Positions 7,601 through 13,901 of a stretch of DNA of 13,901 bases are shown here, one piece after another (position 1 is the first letter of the stretch; each line of letters starts with the position of its first letter). The DNA comes from Clostridiales bacterium (lineage in GTDB: Bacteria; Bacillota; Clostridia; Lachnospirales; Lachnospiraceae). The position numbers and the translations under genes are program-made. The notes beneath the pieces were generated by a model. The model was not told where the DNA came from and made no database searches. It saw only the letters and a list, made by a program, of their open reading frames with translations. The stretch is from the NCBI GenBank assembly GCA_018374355.1, contig JAHAFI010000051.1, positions 1-13,901 of the forward strand, read 5' to 3'.

Positions 7601-8342
7601 CAGCCATTCCCTCCAGACGGTCTTTTACCTGATCTACGATTTCTTCATATTCATCCCCGTAGCAGATTTCCTGATCCGCCCCGTCCACGGAAAGGTAAAT
7701 CTCCGTGTAAGCTTCCATCGAAAAGCTATCCATGGGAATCACTCCGAAACCGCTTACATCTCCGTCTCCGATGCTGCTGGTTCCTCTGTCAATGCTCAGA
7801 TAAAAGGGGCTGTTTCCCATACCGGTAATGGTATACTCACTCTCGGAAACCATATCTTCAATGTCTGTATCATCTTCACCTGAAAATACCTGAATCGTAT
7901 CCCCTACGTGATATCCGTAGTTTTTCATAAACTCTTCATCCATGAAAATCTCATTCTTCTTTTCAGGCAGACGCCCTTCCGTTACCGTTACCTGATTCAG
8001 GCCGGGAGTCAGAGCCATCAGATGAATGACCGGCTGGGAATTTTCCAGCCGGCAGAGTACATCCCTGCTGTAGGAAGGGCTTACCGAACCCACTCCTTCT
8101 ATCTGCTCCAGTTCCTTCAGATCGCTGTCTGTCAGCCCCAGCGTGCTCAGTATCCGTATGTCCATCAGTTTCGCCCGGTCATAATATGTATCGGCTGACA
8201 GCTCCATATCCGGGCTGGTAGCGCGGATTCCGGAAAAAAATGCTACGCCCAGAACAATGATTACCATGATGGATAAAAAACGGTTCCTGCTGCTTTTTAC
8301 TTCCCTGAAAAAGTCTTTCACCAACATGTGTCTTTTTTTCAT
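4611..8342 (-). CDS. ABC3/MacB-type permease with giant extracellular coiled coil
   Basis: This is the membrane half of an ABC system with the ATPase just upstream. From the ATG at 8342 it has 1243 residues. TM1 is at about 24-40, followed by a MacB-like extracellular domain (45-262), then about 415 residues of coiled coil (266-681). A first FtsX domain follows with TMs near 713-731, 759-786 and 811-831, including the cytoplasmic loop QIGTLKALGYGKGAI. TM5 (878-900) leads to a second extracellular domain and a second FtsX domain (TMs near 1112-1134, 1166-1186, 1206-1226), with the matching loop RELATLKVLGFYELEV. The MacB/FtsX family extrudes substrates or drives extracytoplasmic work mechanically. 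I chose 8342 over the upstream ATG at 8384 because the latter lies inside the ATPase gene and adds a non-membrane extension. Substrate unknown. Confidence 0.9.
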   Translation of the reverse strand: MKKRHMLVKDFFREVKSSRNRFLSIMVIIVLGVAFFSGIRATSPDMELSADTYYDRAKLMDIRILSTLGLTDSDLKELEQIEGVGSVSPSYSRDVLCRLENSQPVIHLMALTPGLNQVTVTEGRLPEKKNEIFMDEEFMKNYGYHVGDTIQVFSGEDDTDIEDMVSESEYTITGMGNSPFYLSIDRGTSSIGDGDVSGFGVIPMDSFSMEAYTEIYLSVDGADQEICYGDEYEEIVDQVKDRLEGMADEQCQVRFATVKGDGQEDIDAAKQEIADAKKKLSDAEKELADGEKQLADGKKELQDKEEELQEGKSKLEEESQKLQDGKSQLASGRQELDSQAAVLNQKKEELAAGKNQLAGKEEELQEGIARLEDGENQLLDGEKEIEAGEQELQAGEKELEAAKHQLTESRKLLESQASLMELAKEQLPGLKELMAQAESGLQLGEEQLAVLNQELAQLQAEYEEALNAPVQDEEKIKALEAKIEMKKSAIAVLEKSIEALREKKTEIDAGIAELEKVIQAYDDGLQKITEGEKLLAEKEEELKQGKEKLQQARAELEGKKAELAAAKAELAAGQQQLDAAKAELASGESQLAAGEQQLSDARGLLESEAGKLTAGEKELAKAKKELKDGEKQITDAKETLKEKEEELSEGKEEFEKESKDAEEEIREAEEKITDAQKELDKLEVPTWYVLGRDSLQTYVEYGQDSQRIEAIGKVFPAIFFLVAALICLTTMTRMVEENRTQIGTLKALGYGKGAIAGKYLFYAFLASFIGSVIGVAAGQKTLPVIIIQAYSILYNNLPETLAPLYAGYTVSSTLLAVGITVLAAGIACYRELAAVPAELMRPEAPKNGKRILLERMPFIWKHLSFSNKATARNLFRYKKRFFMTVLGIGGCMGLLMVGFGLRDSIMAIGEKQFGEIRTYSSAITLEMDSSEEERAAVLEMVQKDQDIKTSMLAYESSVDVGFGEQEKSSYLVVASDLEKFKDFVTLKDRKTKKVYELDHEGVVITEKLAKLLEIDTGDTIYLKDGDTKRIEVKVSHIVENYFFHYVYMAPEVYEKLYEEPPEYSEIMTVNTEDTEEFEKEFQNRYMAVDGVLNVSFLSSVSGRIADMLRSMDSVIYIIVIAAGMLAFVVLYNLNNINISERRRELATLKVLGFYELEVSQYVFRENVVLTLIGSLTGVVFGLILHRFVILTAEIDIMMFGRNIKFMSFFYSICLTFLFSSLVNLFMHFKLRKLDMVESMKSVE
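6302..7547 (-). repeat. Heptad-encoding repetitive DNA within the ABC permease
   Basis: Short degenerate repeats encode Leu-led seven-residue units. Residues 287-412 of the permease form 18 consecutive heptads beginning with Leu (one Ile), 11 of them with Gly at position four (LADGEKQ, LQEGKSK, LLDGEKE). A second series runs from about 528 to 682 without a break in register. Plus-strand motifs such as GCAAGCTC recur throughout. The repetition makes the region prone to length change by slippage and generates long spurious reading frames on the plus strand. Confidence 0.75.
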
Positions 8343-8346
8343 ATCA

Positions 8347-9051
8347 TCACCACTCAATCGTCTCCACAGAAACCGGATGCTCATTGACTGACACCGATTT
8401 TACTGTGCCGTTTTTTATCTGGATTACCCGGTCTGCCATGGGGGCAATCGCAGTATTATGTGTGATCACGATCACTGTCATTCCCCTCTCCCGGCAGGTG
8501 TCCTGCAAAAGCTTCAGAATCGCTTTGCCCGTCATATAATCCAGCGCTCCCGTAGGCTCATCACAAAGAAGAAGCTTGGGATTTTTCGCCAGCGCTCTGG
8601 CTATTGCCACACGCTGCTGCTCGCCGCCCGAAAGCTGGGCCGGAAAGTTATCCATCCGCTCTTCCAATCCCACTTCCTTCAACACTTCCCTTGCATCTAA
8701 GGGATTTTTGCAGATCTGTGTGGCAAGCTCCACATTTTCCACTGCGGTCAGATTCTGCACCAGATTGTAGAACTGAAATACAAAGCCGATATCATTTCTG
8801 CGGTACTCGGTCAGCCTTCGGTTTCTGAAGTTACTGATATCCTCCCAGTCCACGATCACGCGCCCTTCATCGCAGGTATCCATCCCGCCCAAAATATTCA
8901 GAACCGTAGTTTTTCCTGCTCCGCTGGGGCCGACAATTACCGCAAATTCTCCTTTTTCAACCGAAAAAGTAATCCCGTCCGCGGCATGGATCTCCACTTC
9001 TCCCATATGATAAATTTTTTTCACATTTTCCATTCTTACGATTGTATTCAT
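8347..9051 (-). CDS. ABC transporter ATP-binding protein (LolD/MacB type)
   Basis: The 234-residue nucleotide-binding subunit powers the permease encoded 4 bases downstream. All ABC motifs are present and intact: Walker A GPSGAGKT (41-48), Q-loop Gln93 in FQFYNLVQNLT, signature LSGGEQQR (140-147), Walker B LLLCDE (160-165) followed by the D-loop GALD (168-171), and the switch His198 in ITHN. The IGFVFQFYNLVQNLTAVENV style is typical of LolD/MacB/FtsE-like ATPases that pair with FtsX-fold permeases rather than importers. The ATG follows AAAGGAA at about 6 bases. It lies 30 bases after recG on the same strand, so it may share that transcript. No regulator or two-component system of the BceRS kind is next to it. 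Confidence 0.95.
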   Translation of the reverse strand: MNTIVRMENVKKIYHMGEVEIHAADGITFSVEKGEFAVIVGPSGAGKTTVLNILGGMDTCDEGRVIVDWEDISNFRNRRLTEYRRNDIGFVFQFYNLVQNLTAVENVELATQICKNPLDAREVLKEVGLEERMDNFPAQLSGGEQQRVAIARALAKNPKLLLCDEPTGALDYMTGKAILKLLQDTCRERGMTVIVITHNTAIAPMADRVIQIKNGTVKSVSVNEHPVSVETIEW

Positions 9052-9081
9052 ACCGGATTCCTTTCTGATCAGTCTTTTCGT

Positions 9082-11145
9082 CTATAGTCCCAAATCATCC
9101 AGTTGACGGCTGGTATACTCCTCCAGCCGCTTGCGAAGTCCCTGATTTTGAGGCAGCTCCAGATTAAAATCAAGGGACAGGATTTCTCCTGCTGCCTCGC
9201 TGGCCTGTTTCATCACATCCGCATCACGGAAAATATCTGCAATCCCAAATTCCAACAGACCGCTTTGTCTTACCCCGAACAGATCTCCCGGCCCCCGAAG
9301 CTTCAGGTCTTCCCCTGCAATGTAAAATCCGTCATTGGATTCCTTCAGTATCTGCAGTCTCCGGGAAGTCTCCGCCTTGTCCTGCCCGTGAATAAAGATG
9401 CAGTAGGACTGGTATGCCCCCCGTCCTACTCTTCCCCGAAGCTGGTGAAGCTGTGCAAGCCCGAAGCGCTCCGCATTTTCCACCATCATCACCGTGGCGT
9501 TGGGCACATTCACTCCCACCTCCACCACCGTAGTAGAAACCAATACCTGTATCTGTCCGGAAGCAAATTCCTCCATGATCCGGTTTTTTTCCTTAGGTTT
9601 CATCTGTCCGTGAAGAATTCCCACGGTAATCTCGGAGGGAAGAACCTGCCGGAGCGTCTGCGCATAATCCATCACGTTTTCCCCGTCCATTCCCTCGCTT
9701 TCTTCCACCATCGGGCAGATCACATAGACCTGCCGCCCTTCCTGTACCTGCCTTTCGATAAAACGGTAGGCCTTTGGACGGTAATTCGTATCTACCACAC
9801 AGTTTTTGATGGGCAGCCTGTGGGCAGGCAGCTCGTCGATGATGGAGATATCCAGATCCCCGTAGAGAATGATTCCCAGTGTCCGGGGAATGGGGGTAGC
9901 GCTCATAACCAGCACGTTGGGCTTTTCCCCCTTAGAGGAAAACATTTCTCTTTGGCGTACCCCAAACCGGTGCTGCTCATCGGTAATTACCAGCGACAAG
10001 CTTTCGTATTCCACTTTTTCCTGAATCAGCGCATGGGTCCCCACAATCATCCTCGCTTTGCCGGATGCAATCTTTTCATAGATCAGCCGCTTTTCTTTTG
10101 CGGTATTAGATCCTGTAAGAAGAACCGGGCAGCAGGTGTCCAGCAGACCGTTTTCCTCTAAAAGCTTCACCAGTGACTCATAGTGCTGTCTTGCAAGCAC
10201 CTCTGTGGGAACCATGACTGCGCTCTGGTAACCGTTTTCCATGGCCATGATCATGGCCAGAAAAGCGATAATCGTCTTACCGCTTCCCACATCTCCCTGT
10301 ACCAGCCGGGCCATGAGCTTTTCGCCCTTTAAATCCTGCTCAATCTCATACCAGACATTTTTCTGTGCACGGGTCAGCTCATAGGGAAGGTTTTCCATAA
10401 CCTCCTCCGTCTTCCAGACCTCCTTCATCCGGTAGTGGTTCTCCTCCGTCCCGCTTCTCTCCTTTAACTGCTGCAAGGCCAGTATGAACAGCAGGAATTC
10501 ATCAAAAGCCAGACGCTTTCTGGCTGTGAGATAGCTTTCCGGGTTTTGGGGAAAATGAATCTGCCGGAGGGCAAAATTATATTCTGCCAGCCCCTCCCGG
10601 ATGCGGATATCCTCAGGGAGAAAATCCCCGGACAGATCAAGCTGCTCCAGTGTTTCCCGCACCAGCTTTGTCACCAGATTGTTGGTCATTCCCGCTGTCA
10701 GGGCGTAAATCGGCTGCATGCTGTTCAGCTTCTGCTGATAAGCAGCCGGTGTATAAATCTCCGGCTGTTCCATCATGCGCAGATTATTTTTCATACTGAC
10801 TTTCCCCCGGAATACGAAGGTCATCCCCCGTTTCATGGTATTGCGCAAAAAGGGCATATTAAACCAAGTCAGCCTGCACCGTCCGGTCAGATCAGCGACC
10901 GTGGTTGTGACTACCGTAAGGTTCCGAACCTTTTTCACCTCCACACTCCCGGTCACGGTGGCCGTCACCGCTGCCTTTTCCTGATCCTTCACTTCCCCGA
11001 TGCTCACCGCTTCCCGGAAGATATCATAATCCCTTGGATAATATCTCAGAAGATCACCGACCCGCGTCACTCCAATCTTTCCAAAAAGGGCTTCTGTCTT
11101 CTCCCCTACCCCTTTCAATACGCGGATAGATTCTGATTCTCTCAT
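9082..11145 (-). CDS. recG: ATP-dependent DNA helicase RecG
   Basis: RecG reverses stalled replication forks and branch-migrates Holliday junctions. From the ATG at 11145 it has 687 residues, near the 693 of E. coli RecG. The N-terminal helix-hairpin opening (RVLKGVGEKTEALF, 8-21) leads into the wedge/OB domain (about 50-135) that splits the junction. Helicase motifs are in order: Walker A GDVGSGKT (284-291), Walker B-type DEQH (389-392), SATPIPRTL (415-423), and motif VI with QLRGRVGRG (568-576). The ATG follows GGGAGG with a 6-base gap, and its product matches the family N-terminus. An in-frame GTG at 11202 also has AGGAGG in front and would add 19 residues unlike the family. It is 89 bases downstream of fakA; B. 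subtilis likewise has recG shortly after yloV. Confidence 0.96.
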   Translation of the reverse strand: MRESESIRVLKGVGEKTEALFGKIGVTRVGDLLRYYPRDYDIFREAVSIGEVKDQEKAAVTATVTGSVEVKKVRNLTVVTTTVADLTGRCRLTWFNMPFLRNTMKRGMTFVFRGKVSMKNNLRMMEQPEIYTPAAYQQKLNSMQPIYALTAGMTNNLVTKLVRETLEQLDLSGDFLPEDIRIREGLAEYNFALRQIHFPQNPESYLTARKRLAFDEFLLFILALQQLKERSGTEENHYRMKEVWKTEEVMENLPYELTRAQKNVWYEIEQDLKGEKLMARLVQGDVGSGKTIIAFLAMIMAMENGYQSAVMVPTEVLARQHYESLVKLLEENGLLDTCCPVLLTGSNTAKEKRLIYEKIASGKARMIVGTHALIQEKVEYESLSLVITDEQHRFGVRQREMFSSKGEKPNVLVMSATPIPRTLGIILYGDLDISIIDELPAHRLPIKNCVVDTNYRPKAYRFIERQVQEGRQVYVICPMVEESEGMDGENVMDYAQTLRQVLPSEITVGILHGQMKPKEKNRIMEEFASGQIQVLVSTTVVEVGVNVPNATVMMVENAERFGLAQLHQLRGRVGRGAYQSYCIFIHGQDKAETSRRLQILKESNDGFYIAGEDLKLRGPGDLFGVRQSGLLEFGIADIFRDADVMKQASEAAGEILSLDFNLELPQNQGLRKRLEEYTSRQLDDLGL

Positions 11146-11234
11146 AAAATGCCTCCCATAATGCAAAAGGGCGCCGCAAAATCCGGTTATTCCAGATTCC
11201 ACAACACCCCCTCCTGCTTCTGTTTTCCTTCCGG

Positions 11235-12887
11235 TTATTCCACAGAAATAATGCAGTAGTAAATCGGCTGCCCGCCGCAGTTTACTTCCACATCGCAGAA
11301 ATCATAGATTTCTTCCAGTTCTTCACCCAACTGTTCTGCATCTTCCTGAGAAAATTCTTCACCGTAATAGATACTGATCAGCTCTGTCTCATCATCTACC
11401 ATGGCTTCCACGGATTTTTTCGCAATCTCAGCCACATCCTGTCCTACTGCCAGCATACCGTGGTCACCGATTCCCATGATATCTCCCTGATGAATCTCCA
11501 TATCATCGATATGGGTATCCCGCACTGCATAAGTAATCTGACCGGTTTTTACCCGCTGAATCTCTTCCAGCATGGTCTCCTGATTCTCTTCCACGGATTT
11601 TTCAGGTACATAATTGATGATGGCAGTAATTCCCTGAGGTACTGTCTTTGTAGGAATCACTACGATCTCTTTGTCCTTTGTCAGAGCCTTTGCCTGATTT
11701 GCCGCCAGAATAATATTTTTATTATTCGGGAAAATGAAAATCGTATCTGCATTTACTTTCTCAATGGCATTCAGCATATCCTCTGTACTGGGATTCATGG
11801 TCTGGCCGCCTTCAATCAGGTAGTCCACTCCCAAATCCCGGAAAATATCTCCAAATCCCTCTCCGATGGACACAGAAATAAATCCAACGTCTTTTCTCGG
11901 AGCCTTAGCCGCTTCTTCCTGCTGCTGTGCCGCAACCTTCTCCGCATCCTTGATCAGTTTTTCCTGATGCTCTTCCCGCATGTTGTCGATCTTGATCCTT
12001 GACAGGGAACCAAAGGTCAGAGCCCGCTGAATCGCAAGACCCGGATCGTTGGTATGTACATGGATCTTGACAATCTCGTCATCCGCCACACATACAATGG
12101 AATCACCCAGAGAACTCAAATAGCCCTTAAATTCTACTTCATCCTGCTCGGTAAACTTTTTATCCAAAACAATGATAAACTCGGTACAGTAACCGAATTT
12201 GATATCGGCTTCTGCCTGCGGAGAAATTTTTACCACCTTTGCAGACTCGGAAGCCTCGAAGGTCAGATCGATCTCTTTTCCTCTGAAAGCATCAAAAGCG
12301 CCTTCCAAAACAACCATCAGACCCTGTCCGCCGGAGTCCACAACGCCCGCTTCTTTCAGTACCGGCAGCATCTCCGGTGTCAGCTTCAGGACTCTGTTTC
12401 CTTCTGCCAGAACATCCTCGAAAAATGCATCCAGATCCTCTGCTTCCTCCGCCAGCTCCAGCGCCTTATCAGCCACTCCTCTGGCAACGGTAAGAATCGT
12501 TCCTTCTTTCGGTTTCATAACCGCTTTGTATGCAGTCTCCACACCCTTGTCCAGCGCACGGGCCAATGTAACCGCATCCAGCTCCTTATGCTCCCGGATG
12601 CCTTTGGTAAAGCCCCGCAAAAGCTGGGACAGGATAACACCTGAGTTACCCCGGGCTCCTCTCAGGGAACCGGAAGAAATGGCCTTAGCCAGCGCTTCCA
12701 TAGTCAACTGGGAAATTCCGCTTACTTCCTTTACCGCAGACATAATTGTGAGAGTCATGTTGGTTCCTGTGTCTCCATCGGGAACAGGAAATACATTCAG
12801 CTCATTGATCCACTCTTTTTTTACTTCCAGATTCTTAGCTCCTGCCAGAAACATCTTGGCAAGCAGTTTGGCATCTATTGTATTCAT
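11235..12887 (-). CDS. fakA: Fatty acid kinase catalytic subunit FakA (DAK2/YloV)
   Basis: FakA phosphorylates fatty acids presented by a FakB (DegV-family) carrier, giving acyl-phosphate for phospholipid synthesis. The 550-residue protein has the expected three parts. The N-terminal DhaL/DAK2 kinase domain (1-200) holds the metal/nucleotide motif PVPDGDTGTNM (34-44, D37 and D39), GARGNSGVILSQ (78-89) and DSGGQGL (184-190). The middle domain has C234, H276 and H278 spaced like the zinc site described in S. aureus FakA. A DegV-like C-terminal domain follows (about 330-550). No fakB is in the window. AAGGAGGAG lies about 12-14 bases before the ATG, longer than usual, but an in-frame stop shortly upstream excludes an earlier start. 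It is 24 bases after the Asp23 gene, the same pair as B. subtilis yloU-yloV. Confidence 0.94.
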   Translation of the reverse strand: MNTIDAKLLAKMFLAGAKNLEVKKEWINELNVFPVPDGDTGTNMTLTIMSAVKEVSGISQLTMEALAKAISSGSLRGARGNSGVILSQLLRGFTKGIREHKELDAVTLARALDKGVETAYKAVMKPKEGTILTVARGVADKALELAEEAEDLDAFFEDVLAEGNRVLKLTPEMLPVLKEAGVVDSGGQGLMVVLEGAFDAFRGKEIDLTFEASESAKVVKISPQAEADIKFGYCTEFIIVLDKKFTEQDEVEFKGYLSSLGDSIVCVADDEIVKIHVHTNDPGLAIQRALTFGSLSRIKIDNMREEHQEKLIKDAEKVAAQQQEEAAKAPRKDVGFISVSIGEGFGDIFRDLGVDYLIEGGQTMNPSTEDMLNAIEKVNADTIFIFPNNKNIILAANQAKALTKDKEIVVIPTKTVPQGITAIINYVPEKSVEENQETMLEEIQRVKTGQITYAVRDTHIDDMEIHQGDIMGIGDHGMLAVGQDVAEIAKKSVEAMVDDETELISIYYGEEFSQEDAEQLGEELEEIYDFCDVEVNCGGQPIYYCIISVE

Positions 12888-12911
12888 AGCTATCTAAAGC
12901 TCCTCCTTACA

Positions 12912-13268
12912 TTAATCTATCACACGGACACCTTCTACCAGAATATTGATGTTTTCCACCTCAAGACCGGTAAATGCCTCCACTTTATACCTGACATTAT
13001 CAATCAAATTATCAGAAACCGCACGGATACTTACACCATACGCCACAATCACATGAAAATCCAGAGAAATCTTATTGTCATTCAGTTCCACATTAATTCC
13101 ATGCTTCAGGCTGTCTTTTCTCAGAAGCTTTACCAGACCATCCTTCATATTCACGGCAGCCATTCCAACGATACCGAAACATTCTACAGCTACGCTGCCT
13201 GCATAGGTGGCTATTACATCTGCATTAATGGTAACTTCTCCTAATCCTGTATTCATACGCCCTTTCAT
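12912..13268 (-). CDS. yloU: Asp23/Gls24 family envelope stress protein (YloU-like)
   Basis: A 118-residue protein of the Asp23/Gls24 family, peripheral proteins tied to cell-envelope homeostasis whose molecular action is unclear. The family pattern is visible: the opening GEVTINADVIATYAG (10-24), the ECFGIVGMA block (29-37), an amphipathic strand region around ISLDFHVIVAYG (67-78), and the closing VENINILVEGVRV (104-116). No membrane segment or signal peptide. The ATG at 13268 follows GGAGG at 7 bases; an in-frame ATG four codons later is less well placed. It is the first gene of the yloU-fakA-recG block and diverges from rpmB, exactly as in B. subtilis. Confidence 0.93.
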   Translation of the reverse strand: MKGRMNTGLGEVTINADVIATYAGSVAVECFGIVGMAAVNMKDGLVKLLRKDSLKHGINVELNDNKISLDFHVIVAYGVSIRAVSDNLIDNVRYKVEAFTGLEVENINILVEGVRVID

Positions 13269-13364
13269 AGGTCACCCTCCATTCCTGTTTTTCCAGCTTA
13301 TCACCCGCCTGCGGTCCGCCATTTTTTCGCTTCCCGGTACGTGATTTCTGAATCTGTGCGTAAC

Positions 13365-13401
13365 AATTCATCATCTCATGAATTATACTGTATGTATTAT
13401 A
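13365..13401 (-). promoter_or_regulatory. Tandem -10 boxes with operator-like inverted repeat before yloU
   Basis: On the minus strand TATAAT occurs twice, at 13396-13401 and 13382-13387; neither has a convincing -35 box 16-18 bases upstream. Overlapping the second is a perfect 7-bp inverted repeat AATTCAT (13365-13371) and ATGAATT (13378-13384) with a 6-base centre, well placed for a repressor to block transcription initiation. The leader to yloU would be about 110-120 bases. The regulator is unknown. Confidence 0.45.
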
Positions 13402-13452
13402 ACCTGTTTTCCCGGAAAAAGAAATAATAATTTGAAAAATTTATATTTTTAC

Positions 13453-13481
13453 TTGCAAAAAGATTATTCATCTGTTAAAAT
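13453..13481 (+). promoter_or_regulatory. Sigma-A promoter of rpmB
   Basis: TTGCAA (13453-13458) is 17 bases from TAAAAT (13476-13481), which is preceded by TGT, an extended -10 element. The predicted start near 13488 gives a leader of about 60 bases to the rpmB ATG. It faces away from the yloU promoter region. Confidence 0.75.
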
Positions 13482-13547
13482 AGCTAGTGTTGCTAATCGG
13501 ATGATTATAAGCATGTATGATAAAAAATTGGTTAAGGAGGTGCAGTT

Positions 13548-13733
13548 ATGGCAAAGTGTGCAATCTGTGAAAAAGGCGCTCATTTCGGAAACAACGTGAG
13601 CCATTCCCATAGAAAGACTAACAAAATGTGGAAATCAAATGTTAAATCCGTAAAGGTTAAGGTTGACGGTGGTGCAAAGAAGATGTATGTATGTACTTCT
13701 TGTCTGAAATCCGGCAAAGTTGAAAGAGCATAA
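13548..13733 (+). CDS. rpmB: Ribosomal protein L28, zinc-binding (four-Cys) form
   Basis: L28 is a structural protein of the 50S subunit. The 61-residue length is normal. Two CxxC pairs, C4/C7 and C49/C52, make this the zinc-ribbon (C+) form rather than the Cys-free paralogue some bacteria induce under zinc limitation. Also visible are the family's basic SHSHRKTNKMWKSNV stretch (18-32) and the KKMYVCTSCLKSGKVERA ending (44-61). The ATG follows a near-perfect AAGGAGGTG at about 6 bases, as expected for a highly expressed ribosomal gene. It is monocistronic, with its own promoter and terminator, divergent from yloU. Confidence 0.97.
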   Translation: MAKCAICEKGAHFGNNVSHSHRKTNKMWKSNVKSVKVKVDGGAKKMYVCTSCLKSGKVERA

Positions 13734-13759
13734 TTACTTGCATTCCTTAACATTGATAA

Positions 13760-13795
13760 AAAACAGCTTGGTTTAAAACCGAAGCTGTTTTTTTT
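13760..13795 (+). terminator. Rho-independent terminator of rpmB
   Basis: AAACAGCTT-GGTTT pairs with AAACC-GAAGCTGTTT, a long stem with one mismatch and a very short loop, followed by an unbroken run of T. It starts about 27 bases after the rpmB stop. Confidence 0.92.
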
Positions 13796-13805
13796 ATTCC
13801 CACAG

Positions 13806-13901
13806 GCAACGAGCCATGCGGATATGCTTGCATATCCATTTGGCGACTGCTGCGAGGGTCAAATACCCCGCTGCTCTGCAGCGTTACAAATTTGATGCCC
13901 C
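13806..13901. repeat. Multi-hairpin intergenic element, cut by window end
   Basis: Straight after the rpmB terminator come stacked inverted repeats: GGATATGC (13820-13827) with GCATATCC (13830-13837), enclosed by GCCA (13813-13816) and TGGC (13841-13844); then CGCTGC (13869-13874) with GCAGCG (13878-13883), enclosed by GGGTCAAA (13856-13863) and TTTGATGCCC (13891-13900) with two bulged bases. No ribosome site or protein frame is apparent. The compact serial-hairpin form suggests a dispersed extragenic repeat or a small structured RNA; copy number cannot be judged from one window. Confidence 0.6.

Noticed and set aside
6325..7883. Long plus-strand frames (6325-6696, 7095-7883, 7136-7828) opposite the permease
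   Set aside because: They arise from the biased heptad-repeat codons of the coiled coil: Ser/Phe/Leu/Pro-rich, no ribosome sites, no domains.
8343..8384. Earlier ATG for the ABC permease at 8384
   Set aside because: It lies inside the ATPase gene and adds 14 residues before the natural MKKRHMLVKDFFREV opening; the ATG at 8342 directly follows the ATPase stop.
9103..10161. 352-residue plus-strand frame opposite recG
   Set aside because: recG is intact with all helicase motifs on the minus strand; the antisense frame has no family features or ribosome site.
11460..12897. Plus-strand frames opposite fakA (11460-12002, 12054-12644, 12199-12897)
   Set aside because: Shadows of a complete fakA gene; compositions are typical antisense translations.
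13453..13547. Possible L28 autoregulatory leader upstream of rpmB
   Set aside because: The leader of about 60 bases shows no stable stem or known ribosomal-protein leader motif by eye.

Overview
The window looks like chromosomal DNA of a spore-forming Clostridia-type Firmicute, most likely a Lachnospiraceae relative (Blautia/Ruminococcus-like). This rests on an alpha/beta-type small acid-soluble spore protein, a YlbJ-type sporulation membrane protein, strong AGGAGG ribosome sites, a four-cysteine ribosomal protein L28, and two gene neighbourhoods matching Bacillus subtilis: rsmD-coaD-ylbJ, and rpmB divergent from yloU-yloV(fakA)...recG. The taxon is inferred from gene content, not from a database search.

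Layout. Positions 1-523 hold no convincing gene, only hairpins and a striking 266-nt GC-rich imperfect palindrome (233-498) ending just before the ribosome site of ylbJ. ylbJ (+, 524-1462) runs tail-to-tail into a minus-strand operon transcribed mgsA-like > rsmD > coaD > coiled-coil gene (3520 down to 1433), driven by a clear sigma-A promoter at 3553-3581. Diverging from it is the spore-protein gene (+, 3730-3969), with a possible sigma-G promoter. A bidirectional terminator (3990-4037) separates it from a second minus-strand block. That block reads, in transcription order, yloU/Asp23 > fakA > recG > ABC ATPase > giant ABC permease > DUF6465 gene (13268 down to 4068). rpmB (+, 13548-13733) diverges from the head of this block, has its own sigma-A promoter and ends at a strong terminator. 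The last ~100 bases begin a multi-hairpin element cut by the window edge.

How the genes fit together. Most are conserved housekeeping functions: CoA synthesis (coaD), 16S rRNA methylation (rsmD), fork repair (recG), fatty-acid phosphorylation (fakA), an envelope-associated Asp23 protein and the ribosome (rpmB). The accessory part is a two-gene ABC3/MacB-type system inserted after recG. Its permease carries about 415 residues of unbroken heptads folding back at a proline-containing turn, which could make a roughly 30-nm extracellular helical hairpin.

The most interesting items are: (1) the long palindrome with G-quadruplex-capable arms; (2) an MgsA-family protein that keeps phosphate-site residues and one catalytic Asp but replaces four other active-site residues; (3) the coiled-coil ABC permease; (4) an operator-like inverted repeat over the yloU-fakA-recG promoter region; (5) the multi-hairpin element at the right edge. 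No CRISPR array, transposase, tRNA or rRNA is visible.
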